The notes beneath the pieces were generated by a model. The model did not search any database, was not told the origin of the DNA, and worked only from the letters and a program-made list of their open reading frames with translations. A stretch of DNA of 20,923 nucleotides from an uncultured Prevotella sp. GTDB taxonomy: Bacteria; Bacteroidota; Bacteroidia; Bacteroidales; Bacteroidaceae. Below are positions 13,118-20,923 of this stretch, in pieces (positions within the stretch are counted from its first letter, which is position 1; every line of letters starts with the position of its first letter). The DNA is taken from contig USAI01000038.1 in NCBI GenBank assembly GCA_900552675.1, positions 1-20,923 of the forward strand, in the 5' to 3' direction. The position numbers were made by a program, and so were the translations under genes.

Positions 13118-15742
13118 ATGATGACAGCAAACGAAATCCGCGACTCCTACAAAAAGTTTTTTGAGTCGAAAGGACACGTCATCGTACCGTCAGCCCCTAT
13201 GGTTATTAAGGACGACCCTACGTTGATGTTCACAAATGCCGGAATGAATCAGTGGAAAGACATTATCCTTGGCACACGCGACCCCGAGCCACGTCGCCGA
13301 GCCGACTCGCAGAAGTGTCTCCGCGTGAGCGGAAAGCACAACGACCTGGAAGAGGTAGGACACGACACCTACCACCACACCATGTTTGAGATGTTGGGCA
13401 ACTGGAGTTTTGGCGACTATTTCAAAGAAGGCGCTATCGACTATGCCTGGGAATATCTTGTTGACGTGCTGCACATCAACCCTGCCGACTTGTATGTTAC
13501 AGTGTTTGAGGGCTCGAAAGAAGAAAACTTGAGCCGCGACGAAGAGGCCGCACAATATTGGAGCAAGCACGTGCCTGCCGACCATATTATCAATGGTAAC
13601 AAGCACGACAACTTTTGGGAGATGGGCGACACTGGCCCCTGTGGCCCCTGCACCGAGATACATATCGACTCGCGCTCGGCCGAAGAGAAAGCCAAGGTGC
13701 CTGGCCGCGAACTGGTAAACAAAGACGACCCCCAGGTTATCGAAATATGGAACATTGTGTTCATGCAGTATGAGCGCAAGGCCGACGGCTCGCTCGTGCC
13801 ACTGCCCATGCACGTTATCGATACAGGTATGGGCTTCGAACGTTTGGTGCGCACCCTGCAAGGCAAGCAGTCAAACTACGACACCGACGTGTTCCAGCCC
13901 ATCATCAAAGAAGAAGAAAACATCACAGGTCTGAAATATGGCGATAAAGAAGAAACCGATGTGGCCATGCGTGTTTGCGCCGACCACCTGCGCGCCGTAG
14001 CCTTCTCAATAGCCGATGGCCAGCTGCCCAGCAACGCCAAGGCAGGATACGTCATTCGTCGAATCTTGCGTCGTGCCGTGCGCTACGCCTACACCTTCCT
14101 CGGCCAGAAAGAGGCCTTCCTGTATAAGCTGTTGCCCATCCTTATACAAGAAATGGGCGCTTCCTACCCCGAGCTGCCTGCACAGCAACAGCTCATTAGC
14201 CGCGTAATGAAAGAAGAGGAAGACTCGTTCCTGCGCACCCTTGAGAAAGGCATCAACCTGCTCAACGGCGCTATGGACGAGCTGAAAGCACACGGACAAA
14301 CCGTGCTCGATGGTGCACAGGCCTTCCGCATGTTCGACACCTACGGCTTCCCCCTCGACCTCACCGAGCTTATCTGTCGCGAAAACGGTTACACCGTCGA
14401 CGAGCAACAGTTTGATGCCGAGATGCAGAAGCAGAAAGAGCGCGCACGCAACGCCGCCGCCGTTGAAAACAGCGACTGGGTAGTGCTGCGCGAGGGCGAA
14501 CAGCAGTTTGTGGGATACGACTACACCGAATATGAGTGCCACATCTTGCGCTACCGCAAGGTAACACAGAAGAAGAACACCTTCTTTGAACTGGTGCTCG
14601 ACACCACTCCCTTCTATGGCGAGATGGGCGGACAGGTAGGCGACCAGGGCGTGCTGGTAAGCGAGAACGAAACCATCAACATCATCGACACCAAACGCGA
14701 AAACAATCAGAGCATACACATCGTTAAGGCGCTGCCGAAAAATGTAGAGGCCGACTTTATGGCTTGTGTTGACATTGACAAGCGCGAAGCAAGCGCTGCC
14801 AACCACACCGCCACACACCTTGTCGACTATGCACTGAAACAGGTGCTGGGCGACCACGTTGAACAGAAGGGTTCATACGTATCGGCCGACACTCTACGCT
14901 TCGACTTCTCTCACTTCCAGAAGGTAACCGACGAAGAGCTGCGCAAGGTAGAGCAGTTGGTGAACGAGATGATACGCGCCGACTATCCGCTTGACGAGCA
15001 TCGCGACACACCCATGGAAGAGGCCAAGAAGCTGGGAGCAGTAGCGCTCTTCGGCGAGAAATATGGCGACACCGTGCGCGTAGTGCGCTTCGGCCCCAGC
15101 TGCGAGTTTTGCGGTGGTATTCATGCCCAGTCAACAGGCCGCATAGGCATGTTTAAGATAGTGAGCGAGAGCAGCGTGGCTGCAGGCATACGCCGTATCG
15201 AGGCCAAAACAGGTACAGCGTGCGAACAGCTGCTGTACAACCTTGAAGACAGCATCAAGGCCATAGCCTCGCTCTTCAACAACGCCAAAGACCTGAAGGC
15301 CGTCATCGCAAAATACATCGACGAGCACGACACCATGCGCAAGGAAATAGAGCGCATGCAAGCCGAGGCCGTAAAACGCGCTAAAGAGCAACTGCTGCAA
15401 AAGGCACGACAGGAAGACGGACTGACCATTGTGAGCGCCCTGTTACCCATGCCAGCCGCTTCAGTAAAAGACCTGGCCTTCGGCATACGTGAGGCAGTGA
15501 AGGAAAACTTGCTCTGCATTATCGGTAGCGTTGATGCAGACAAGCCCGCTCTTACTATCATGCTCAGCGACGACATGGTAAAAGACCACGGCCTGAACGC
15601 AGGACAGATGGTGCGCGAAGCTGCCAAACTGATCAAGGGTGGCGGTGGCGGACAGCCCCACTTTGCTACAGCAGGCGGTAAAGACAAAGACGGCCTCTCA
15701 GCCGCCGTTGACAAAATTATCGCGATGGCTAAAGCTAAGTAA
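13118..15742 (+). CDS. alaS: Alanine-tRNA ligase
   Basis: This 874-aa enzyme charges tRNA-Ala and hydrolyses mischarged Ser- and Gly-tRNA. The class II catalytic domain begins at the N-terminus (IRDSYKKFFESKGH, MFTNAGMNQWKD) and includes CLRVSGKHNDLEEVG and WEMGDTGPCGPCTEIH. The editing domain carries the zinc ligands H563 and H567 (HTATH) and C662/C665 with H669 (CEFCGGIH), close to the E. coli positions. The C-terminal C-Ala domain has the GGGGGQP glycine run near the end. The length is standard. ATG 13118 and ATG 13121 are adjacent and cannot be told apart. It has its own promoter, overlapping that of the divergent MerR gene, and a strong terminator after the stop, so it is probably transcribed alone. 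Confidence 0.98.
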   Translation: MMTANEIRDSYKKFFESKGHVIVPSAPMVIKDDPTLMFTNAGMNQWKDIILGTRDPEPRRRADSQKCLRVSGKHNDLEEVGHDTYHHTMFEMLGNWSFGDYFKEGAIDYAWEYLVDVLHINPADLYVTVFEGSKEENLSRDEEAAQYWSKHVPADHIINGNKHDNFWEMGDTGPCGPCTEIHIDSRSAEEKAKVPGRELVNKDDPQVIEIWNIVFMQYERKADGSLVPLPMHVIDTGMGFERLVRTLQGKQSNYDTDVFQPIIKEEENITGLKYGDKEETDVAMRVCADHLRAVAFSIADGQLPSNAKAGYVIRRILRRAVRYAYTFLGQKEAFLYKLLPILIQEMGASYPELPAQQQLISRVMKEEEDSFLRTLEKGINLLNGAMDELKAHGQTVLDGAQAFRMFDTYGFPLDLTELICRENGYTVDEQQFDAEMQKQKERARNAAAVENSDWVVLREGEQQFVGYDYTEYECHILRYRKVTQKKNTFFELVLDTTPFYGEMGGQVGDQGVLVSENETINIIDTKRENNQSIHIVKALPKNVEADFMACVDIDKREASAANHTATHLVDYALKQVLGDHVEQKGSYVSADTLRFDFSHFQKVTDEELRKVEQLVNEMIRADYPLDEHRDTPMEEAKKLGAVALFGEKYGDTVRVVRFGPSCEFCGGIHAQSTGRIGMFKIVSESSVAAGIRRIEAKTGTACEQLLYNLEDSIKAIASLFNNAKDLKAVIAKYIDEHDTMRKEIERMQAEAVKRAKEQLLQKARQEDGLTIVSALLPMPAASVKDLAFGIREAVKENLLCIIGSVDADKPALTIMLSDDMVKDHGLNAGQMVREAAKLIKGGGGGQPHFATAGGKDKDGLSAAVDKIIAMAKAK

Positions 15743-15798
15743 TTCTCCGCACTCCTACTGATATTGATAGAACTCTCCCCCAAAAAACTAATAAAAAG

Positions 15799-15852
15799 AA
15801 ACGCAAAGACCCAACACTACATTAGGAAGGGGTCTTTGCGTTTTGTTTTTTT
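15799..15852 (+). terminator. Intrinsic terminator of alaS
   Basis: AAACGCAAAGACCC (15799-15812) pairs perfectly with GGGTCTTTGCGTTT (15830-15843) around a 17-base loop. TGTTTTTTT follows. Confidence 0.88.
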
Positions 15853-15881
15853 CTAAAGGCAACTATGGGGAGAAAGGAAAC

Positions 15882-15931
15882 AAACAAAAAGTATATTTAA
15901 ACAAAAAGTATATATAAACAAAAAGAGATCG
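15882..15931. repeat. 17-bp tandem repeat (AAACAAAAAGTATATxx) before the M6 protease
   Basis: AAACAAAAAG begins at 15882, 15899 and 15916, a strict 17-bp period. The first two copies share AAACAAAAAGTATAT; the third diverges after AAACAAAAAG. It lies 40-90 bp before the protease ATG, where a promoter or leader is expected. No TAnnTTTG element is visible nearby. Confidence 0.8.
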
Positions 15932-15971
15932 TATAAGTAAAAATAATATATTAAACAAAGAGAAGAGTATT

Positions 15972-18110
15972 ATGAAAAAACTTTTTACCGCTATCTGCCT
16001 CGCGCTGGTCACTGCTACCGCACTGGCTATACCAGCCAAGAAAGGGCTATACACAACGCTGAAGCTTGACAACGGCACCGAGGTAAGAGCACAGCTCTGT
16101 GGCGACGAGCACCTCAAGTTTTACCTTGCCGACGATGGTACACGCTACACTCGCAACAGCAACGGCACATACAGCGTGGCCGACATGACAGCTCTGCGCA
16201 CACAGGCTCGCGCACGTCGTGCCAAGATAGCACGCCGCCAAGCCGCACACCGCAAGAGCATGGCCCGCGCATGGGGCGATACGCAAGGCCCTGGCATCAG
16301 CGTTAATGGCTATCACGGAAAGAAGAAGGGTCTTATCATCTTGGTCGATTTTTCCGACACCAAGTTTAAGCCCGAAAACAACCAAGCTAAATACAACGAC
16401 ATTGCCAACAAAGAAAACTATACCGAAGGCAATTTTGTGGGCAGTGTACACGACTATTTTCACGACCAAAGCAACGGACAGTTCGACCTCACCTTCGACG
16501 TCATGGGCCCTATCACCATGAAGAAAAACTATGCCTACTATGGCCAAAACGACAAGGATGGCAACGATATGTATGTGGGCGAAATGGTGGCCGACGCCTG
16601 CAACGCCATTAAAGACCAGGTAAACTTTGCCGACTACGACTGGGATGGCAATGGCGAGGCCGATCAGGTGTTTGTTATCTATGCAGGTATGGGCGAGGCC
16701 GACTTCTCATCAGGTGGCGAAAACTACATCTGGCCACACATGTTCTACCTGTCAGAGAGCGACTATGGAAAAACCCTCACCATCGATGGCATAGTGATCG
16801 ACACCTACGCATGCACAAACGAGATCACACCTGGCGGCAAGCAAGACGGTATGGGCACCATCTGCCACGAGTTCTCACACTGTCTGGGCTTCCCTGACCT
16901 GTACGACACCGACTATAGCGGAGGCTACGGCATGGGTTACGACTGGGACCTCATGCATGGTGGAAACAGCAACGGCAACTCGTTCTGCCCGCCTGCCTAC
17001 TCGGGCTACGAGCGCTGGGTAGCAGGCTGGAAAGAGCCTGTTGAGCTGACCGAGACTGCCCACATTGAAAACATGAAGGCGCTGGAACAGGGGGGCGAAA
17101 CATACATTATATATAATGATGCTAATAAGAACGAGTTCTACTTCATAGACAACCGCCAACCCAGCAAGTGGGATAGCAAGCTGCCAGGAAAAGGCCTCCT
17201 CGTAACACACGTCAACTATAACAAGAACCAGTGGCTGAATAACGCCGTAAACGACGACCCCAGTCAGCAAAACTGGACCATCATAGCTGCCGACAACAAG
17301 TATGGCGACTACGACATTGACACCGACGCCTACCCCTACCGCAAGAGCGCTACCAACGTTAACGACAGCCTTACTAACAACTCTAAGCCTGCTGCACTGC
17401 TGTATAACCGCAACAGCGATGGCACGCTAAACATGAACAAGGCGTTGCTAAACATTGCACAGAACAGCGATGGCACTATGTCGTTCACCTTCCGTAGCGC
17501 TGCCGACAACCCCGTGCCCGAGGTAAAACCAGGCAACGTGCTGTTTAAAGAAACCTTTGATAAGTGTGCAGGAAAGGGCGGAAACCCCAACGGCGACACC
17601 CCAGCCATATGGTCGGGCAGTGCTGGCTCGGCAGCCTTTAAGCCCGACAACGAGGGCTGGAACTATTATCGTGCCTATGGCGCCTATAAGTGTGCGCGCT
17701 TTGGTTCGTCACAGGCCGAAGGCTATGCCACCACACCATCGTTCTACGCCACCGGCACCGTAAACCTCACCTGCAAGGTGGGCGCATGGGCTGGCACCAA
17801 CGAAACACTTACCATATCTTATGGCGACAACGAGATAAAGAGCCTCAAGGTGCCTGGCGGTCAGTGGATCGACATCAACGTCAACTTTGAAGGCAATGGC
17901 GAAAACACCATCTCTTTTGCCGGCATACAACGCATGTTCCTCGACGAGATAGAGGTAAAAGCAGTAGCCACTGGCATTGACAACATAACCACCAGCACAA
18001 AGAAGGCTAACGGTCGCATCTACACCATCGATGGCCGCTATGTAGGCACTAACAAAGCTCTGCTGCCCAGCGGTATGTATATTGTTGACGGAAAGAAATT
18101 TGTGAAGTAA
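15972..18110 (+). CDS. Secreted M6-type metalloprotease with T9SS-like sorting tail
   Basis: This 712-aa protein has a signal peptide (MKKLFTAICLALVTATALA, residues 1-19) and a propeptide-like region with a basic stretch RARRAKIARR. The zinc protease domain has the motif HEFSHCLGFPD (H299, E300, H303, D309) and a likely Met-turn at M328 (WDLMHGG). This is the pattern of M6 (immune-inhibitor-A-like) peptidases. A beta-rich domain follows (about 520-665). The last 29 residues, YTIDGRYV ... SGMYIVDGKKFVK, resemble a type IX secretion sorting signal, so surface or extracellular delivery is likely. It follows the alaS terminator and ends in its own terminator, so it is monocistronic. Possible roles are host-protein degradation or nutrition; target proteins are unknown. 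Confidence 0.9.
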   Translation: MKKLFTAICLALVTATALAIPAKKGLYTTLKLDNGTEVRAQLCGDEHLKFYLADDGTRYTRNSNGTYSVADMTALRTQARARRAKIARRQAAHRKSMARAWGDTQGPGISVNGYHGKKKGLIILVDFSDTKFKPENNQAKYNDIANKENYTEGNFVGSVHDYFHDQSNGQFDLTFDVMGPITMKKNYAYYGQNDKDGNDMYVGEMVADACNAIKDQVNFADYDWDGNGEADQVFVIYAGMGEADFSSGGENYIWPHMFYLSESDYGKTLTIDGIVIDTYACTNEITPGGKQDGMGTICHEFSHCLGFPDLYDTDYSGGYGMGYDWDLMHGGNSNGNSFCPPAYSGYERWVAGWKEPVELTETAHIENMKALEQGGETYIIYNDANKNEFYFIDNRQPSKWDSKLPGKGLLVTHVNYNKNQWLNNAVNDDPSQQNWTIIAADNKYGDYDIDTDAYPYRKSATNVNDSLTNNSKPAALLYNRNSDGTLNMNKALLNIAQNSDGTMSFTFRSAADNPVPEVKPGNVLFKETFDKCAGKGGNPNGDTPAIWSGSAGSAAFKPDNEGWNYYRAYGAYKCARFGSSQAEGYATTPSFYATGTVNLTCKVGAWAGTNETLTISYGDNEIKSLKVPGGQWIDINVNFEGNGENTISFAGIQRMFLDEIEVKAVATGIDNITTSTKKANGRIYTIDGRYVGTNKALLPSGMYIVDGKKFVK

Positions 18111-18145
18111 TTGCAACTATTTTTCAGATAATTACACGCTTTTAT

Positions 18146-18177
18146 AAAAGCGTCCTCATAACGAGGACGCTTTTTTT
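18146..18177 (+). terminator. Intrinsic terminator of the M6 protease
   Basis: AAAAGCGTCCTC (18146-18157) pairs with GAGGACGCTTTT (18163-18174) around ATAAC, followed by more T. The A-run on the left means it may also stop minus-strand transcription. Confidence 0.9.
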
Positions 18178-18249
18178 ATGCCCTCCCCCACTCCCCAAAA
18201 AGAACATCATCAGTCAATCCTAAGTCCGTTCAAATAGGATAACAATTTC

Positions 18250-18263
18250 TGCATAAATATACA
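18250..18263. promoter_or_regulatory. ARG-box-like palindrome 1
   Basis: TGCATAAATATACA resembles the ArgR box core TGAATAAATATTCA. It lies in the 17-mer TTCTGCATAAATATACA (18247-18263), which is repeated exactly at 18521-18537. Confidence 0.35.
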
Positions 18264-18303
18264 GTAATGGAAGGTGGTTTAGAAAGGCATCAAATTACGG
18301 TCT

Positions 18304-18384
18304 GAAAGCATGGGTTTCAGGGCCTAAAAGCATGGGTTTCAGGGCCTGATATGGGCCTAATCACAGCCTGAAACCCATGCTTTC
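18304..18384. repeat. Two direct plus one inverted copies of AAAGCATGGGTTTCAGG
   Basis: The 21-mer AAAGCATGGGTTTCAGGGCC + T is at 18305-18325 and 18327-18347 (22-bp period). The inverted copy CCTGAAACCCATGCTTTC (18367-18384) pairs with 18304-18321 over 18 bp, or with 18327-18343 over 17 bp. The two stems are mutually exclusive. No T-run follows. Confidence 0.85.
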
Positions 18385-18493
18385 TCAAATGAAAGGTATC
18401 AACTTTAAAAAGTGAAAGCACAGAACATGCTTTTGATTATAAACTGTAAGTTTTTTAAACAATCTTTTGTTAACGTATGCAAAACAACCCATT

Positions 18494-18537
18494 TGCATAA
18501 ATATTCACTTTCGCCTGAAATTCTGCATAAATATACA
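18494..18537. promoter_or_regulatory. Pair of ARG-box-like palindromes 2 and 3
   Basis: TGCATAAATATTCA (18494-18507) and TGCATAAATATACA (18524-18537) start 30 bp apart, about three helical turns. The first is one base from the classical TGAATAAATATTCA. They lie about 235-280 bp before dnaK. The regulator and target are not identified. Confidence 0.4.
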
Positions 18538-18630
18538 AAACGGGCATTTACATTACGTTCTGCTCACACCTTATACATATAATACATAAATGTCATATAT
18601 CTATACAATGCACTTACGATATATGCCACA

Positions 18631-18698
18631 TTGTCAGCCAACATGTCAATATGCTTGTCAGTCAAACATCACTTGCCATAGGTTGGCACAGCATTTGT
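18631..18698 (+). promoter_or_regulatory. Candidate dnaK control region
   Basis: TTGTCAG direct repeats begin at 18631 and 18655 (24 bp apart). TAGGTTGG (18679-18686) is one base from TAnnTTTG. Overlapping it, TTGGCACAGCATTTGT (18683-18698) looks like a sigma-54 site, with GG and GT 10 bases apart where the consensus has GG and GC. Which, if either, is used cannot be decided. No CIRCE operator is present. Confidence 0.35.
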
Positions 18699-18772
18699 AT
18701 GATAAGAGGCGAACAACGTTCAGAAATGAACATCAACATTAACAGAAAATAAAAATAAAAAAATATACAATT

Positions 18773-20698
18773 ATGGGAAAGATTATTGGAATCGACTTAG
18801 GTACTACAAACTCATGTGTTGCCGTGTTTGAGGGCAACGAACCTGTAGTAATTGCCAACAGCGAAGGCAAACGCACCACTCCTTCAATCGTTGGTTTCGT
18901 AAAAGACGGCGAGCGTAAGGTGGGCGACCCTGCAAAGCGTCAGGCTATCACCAACCCGAAAAACACCGTATATTCAATCAAGCGCTTCATGGGCGAAACC
19001 TATGAGCAGTGCGCAAAAGAGGTAACTCGTGTGCCGTTCAACGTTGTAAACGAAGGTGGCTATCCTCGTGTCGACATCGACGGCCGTAAATATACTCCGC
19101 AGGAAATTTCAGCAATGGTGCTTCAGAAAATGAAGAAAACCGCTGAAGACTATCTGGGACAGGAAGTAACCGACGCCGTAATCACCGTTCCGGCATACTT
19201 CTCTGACTCTCAGCGTCAGGCCACAAAAGAGGCTGGACAAATTGCAGGCCTCAACGTTCGCCGTATCGTGAACGAGCCTACAGCTGCCGCTCTTGCTTAT
19301 GGTGTAGACAAGGCTAACAAGGAGATGAAGATTGCCGTGTTCGACCTTGGTGGTGGTACATTCGATATCTCTATCCTCGAGTTTGGTGCTGGCGTGTTTG
19401 AGGTGCTCTCTACCAATGGTGATACTCACCTGGGTGGCGACGACTTCGACCAGGTTATCATTGACTGGCTTGTACAGGGCTTCAAGGCCGACGAGGGCAT
19501 CGACCTCTCTAAAGACCCCATGGCTATGCAGCGCTTGAAAGAGGCTGCCGAGAAAGCTAAGATTGAGTTGTCAAGCACAACTTCTACAGAAATCAACCTG
19601 CCCTACATTTCAGCCGAAGGTGGCGTGCCCAAGCACTTGGTTAAGACCCTGACTCGTTCACAGTTTGAACAGTTGGCTCACAACCTCATCCAGGCATGTC
19701 TCGTTCCTTGCCAGAACGCTATGCGCGATGCTAAGCTGCAGACCAGCGACATCGACGAGGTTATCCTTGTAGGTGGTTCAAGCCGTATCCCCGCTGTGCA
19801 GACATTGGTTAAAAACTACTTCGGCAAAGAGCCTTCAAAGGGCGTAAACCCCGACGAGGTGGTAGCCGTAGGTGCTTCTATCCAGGGCGCCATCTTGAAT
19901 AAGGAGAGCGGTGTGGGCGACATCGTGCTGCTCGACGTTACTCCGCTTACCCTCGGTATCGAAACCATGGGTGGCGTGATGACAAAGCTTATCGATGCTA
20001 ACACCACCATCCCTGCCAAGAAGAGCGAGGTGTTCTCAACAGCCGTTGACAACCAAACCGCTGTTACCATTCATGTGCTGCAGGGCGAGCGTCCGATGGC
20101 TGCACAGAACAAGAGCATCGGACAGTTCAACCTCGAAGGCATTGCACCCGCACGTCGTGGTGTTCCGCAGATTGAGGTTACATTCGATATCGATGCCAAC
20201 GGTATCCTCAACGTATCAGCAAAAGATAAGGCTACAGGCAAGGAGCAGGCCATCCGTATCGAGGCTTCTTCAGGATTGAGCAAGGAAGAAATAGATCGCA
20301 TGAAGGCCGAAGCTGAGCAAAACGCTGCTGCCGATAAGGCCGAGCGCGAGAAGATTGACAAGCTGAATCAGGCCGACTCAATGATCTTCACCACCGAAAA
20401 CTTCCTCAAGGACAACGGTGACAAGATTCCTGCCGACAAGAAGCCGGGCATTGAGCAGGCACTGCAGCAGCTCAAAGACGCTCACAAGGCCGCCGATGTA
20501 GCCGCTATCGACTCTGCCATCGCTAACCTCAACCAGGTTATGCAGGCCGCCTCTGCACAGATGTATCAGGGTGGCGCACAACCAGGTGCCGACGCTGGCG
20601 CACAGGGCTTCAACGGCGCTGGAGCTGGTCAGCAAGGTGGCGCAAACGCCAAGAGCGACGACACCATCCAGGATGCCGACTTTGAAGAGGTTAAGTAA
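18773..20698 (+). CDS. dnaK: Chaperone protein DnaK (Hsp70)
   Basis: This 641-aa ATP-dependent chaperone folds and rescues proteins in the cytosol with DnaJ and GrpE. The ATPase domain (about 1-380) starts MGKIIGIDLGTTNSCVAVFEG and contains IKRFMG, VPAYFSDSQRQATKEAG, FDLGGGTFDIS and VILVGGSSRIP. The linker and start of the substrate-binding domain read DIVLLDVTPLTLGIETMGG. The helical lid is followed by a Gly/Ala/Gln-rich tail and the terminal DADFEEVK. The length is normal and all signature motifs are intact. Neither dnaJ nor grpE is next to it: over 600 bp of non-coding DNA lies before and a terminator after, so it is monocistronic. Codon use is strongly biased, as expected for a highly expressed gene. 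Confidence 0.98.
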   Translation: MGKIIGIDLGTTNSCVAVFEGNEPVVIANSEGKRTTPSIVGFVKDGERKVGDPAKRQAITNPKNTVYSIKRFMGETYEQCAKEVTRVPFNVVNEGGYPRVDIDGRKYTPQEISAMVLQKMKKTAEDYLGQEVTDAVITVPAYFSDSQRQATKEAGQIAGLNVRRIVNEPTAAALAYGVDKANKEMKIAVFDLGGGTFDISILEFGAGVFEVLSTNGDTHLGGDDFDQVIIDWLVQGFKADEGIDLSKDPMAMQRLKEAAEKAKIELSSTTSTEINLPYISAEGGVPKHLVKTLTRSQFEQLAHNLIQACLVPCQNAMRDAKLQTSDIDEVILVGGSSRIPAVQTLVKNYFGKEPSKGVNPDEVVAVGASIQGAILNKESGVGDIVLLDVTPLTLGIETMGGVMTKLIDANTTIPAKKSEVFSTAVDNQTAVTIHVLQGERPMAAQNKSIGQFNLEGIAPARRGVPQIEVTFDIDANGILNVSAKDKATGKEQAIRIEASSGLSKEEIDRMKAEAEQNAAADKAEREKIDKLNQADSMIFTTENFLKDNGDKIPADKKPGIEQALQQLKDAHKAADVAAIDSAIANLNQVMQAASAQMYQGGAQPGADAGAQGFNGAGAGQQGGANAKSDDTIQDADFEEVK

Positions 20699-20741
20699 GC
20701 TTGACTTTCAAGGATAGACATTCTGAATTAGAATAAATAAT

Positions 20742-20788
20742 AAGGCGTACAACTGAAATCTTATGGATATCGGTTGTACGCCTTTTTT
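20742..20788 (+). terminator. Intrinsic terminator of dnaK
   Basis: AAGGCGTACAAC (20742-20753) pairs without mismatch with GTTGTACGCCTT (20773-20784) around a 19-base loop. The T-run continues to 20788. Confidence 0.92.
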
Positions 20789-20795
20789 GTTACTA

Positions 20796-20912
20796 GCTGG
20801 AAGATAATTTTGTTGTGGCTGGAAGATACGCTGGGAGATACCCCATTCAGAAGCTTATCTTCCAGCCTTTATTGTGTTTACAGTCAGAGTGTTGCGCCGA
20901 TTCTGGGAGATA
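20796..20912. repeat. GCTGGAAGATA repeat cluster at the right edge
   Basis: GCTGGAAGATA is at 20796-20806 and 20818-20828 (22-bp period). A one-mismatch copy GCTGGGAGATA is at 20830-20840, an inverted TTATCTTCCAGC at 20855-20866, and TCTGGGAGATA at 20902-20912. The inverted copy can pair with either direct copy. The cluster probably continues past the window. Confidence 0.75.
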
Positions 20913-20923
20913 TGGCAGATTTT

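Larger units (their letters stand above)
18111..18772. other. Repeat-rich 660-bp spacer before dnaK
   Basis: There is no credible gene on either strand. It holds the protease terminator, three ARG-box-like 14-mers (18250, 18494, 18524), a hairpin element with two direct and one inverted copies (18304-18384), an 8-bp inverted repeat (CATATATC at 18594, GATATATG at 18618), and the dnaK upstream region with TTGTCAG repeats. It could contain an unannotated small RNA. Confidence 0.65.

Noticed and set aside
13190..13861. Long minus-strand open frame (223 codons) inside alaS
   Set aside because: It is fully antisense to the conserved catalytic domain of alaS and has low-complexity composition typical of a mirrored frame in codon-biased DNA.
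14006..14857. Minus-strand open frame of 283 codons inside alaS
   Set aside because: It is antisense to conserved alaS sequence, with no start signal and no recognisable motif.
15121..15783. Minus-strand open frame of 220 codons over the alaS 3' end
   Set aside because: Serine/alanine-rich mirrored translation of the editing and C-Ala domains. The alaS reading is certain.
18304..18347. Direct repeats considered as a CRISPR array
   Set aside because: There are only two copies, with a one-base gap rather than a spacer, and no cas genes.
18540..18772. CIRCE heat-shock operator before dnaK
   Set aside because: No TTAGCACTC ... GAGTGCTAA inverted repeat is present on either strand.

Overview
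The window reads as chromosomal DNA from a member of the Bacteroidales, most likely Prevotella or a close relative. This rests on Bacteroidetes-type promoters (TTTG, about 20 bp, TAnnTTTG) ahead of several genes, a secreted metalloprotease ending in a type IX secretion (T9SS)-like sorting tail, a long form of LysS with a C-terminal extension, a lysS-gpsA-pgi-HAD gene run, and very weak Shine-Dalgarno signals. No rRNA, tRNA, CRISPR array, transposase or phage gene was found. The species assignment is inference.

Layout, left to right. (1) 1-758 is mostly non-coding but holds a complete miniature transcription unit on the minus strand: promoter, a 28-codon hydrophobic peptide (286-372) and an intrinsic terminator. 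(2) 759-3260 has a flippase-like membrane protein (TTG start) followed 33 bp later by the Xaa-His dipeptidase gene pepD. (3) 3593-5623 is a secreted GH20 beta-N-acetylhexosaminidase with its own promoter. (4) 5731-10925 is a plus-strand run of lysS, gpsA, pgi and a HAD phosphatase/phosphomutase: translation, glycerol-3-phosphate for phospholipids, glycolysis, and sugar-phosphate handling. (5) 11074-11298, minus strand, is a 74-aa secreted protein that is little more than a signal peptide plus a sorting-tail-like sequence. (6) 11547-12515 is a BASS-type transporter. (7) 12662-13009 (minus) is a small MerR-family regulator divergent from alaS (13118-15742); their promoters overlap on opposite strands. 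(8) 15972-18110 is a secreted M6-type metalloprotease. (9) 18111-18772 is a repeat-rich spacer, then dnaK (18773-20698) with a strong terminator, then a repeat cluster running to the window edge.

Most genes are housekeeping. The unexplained material is between them: the 28-aa peptide unit, the sorting-tail-only protein, the fully overlapping merR/alaS promoters, a duplicated start region in the HAD gene, ARG-box-like palindromes, and three sequence-unrelated intergenic elements with the same plan (two direct copies 22 bp apart, then an inverted copy). I see no multi-gene novel system such as a defence island or biosynthetic cluster.
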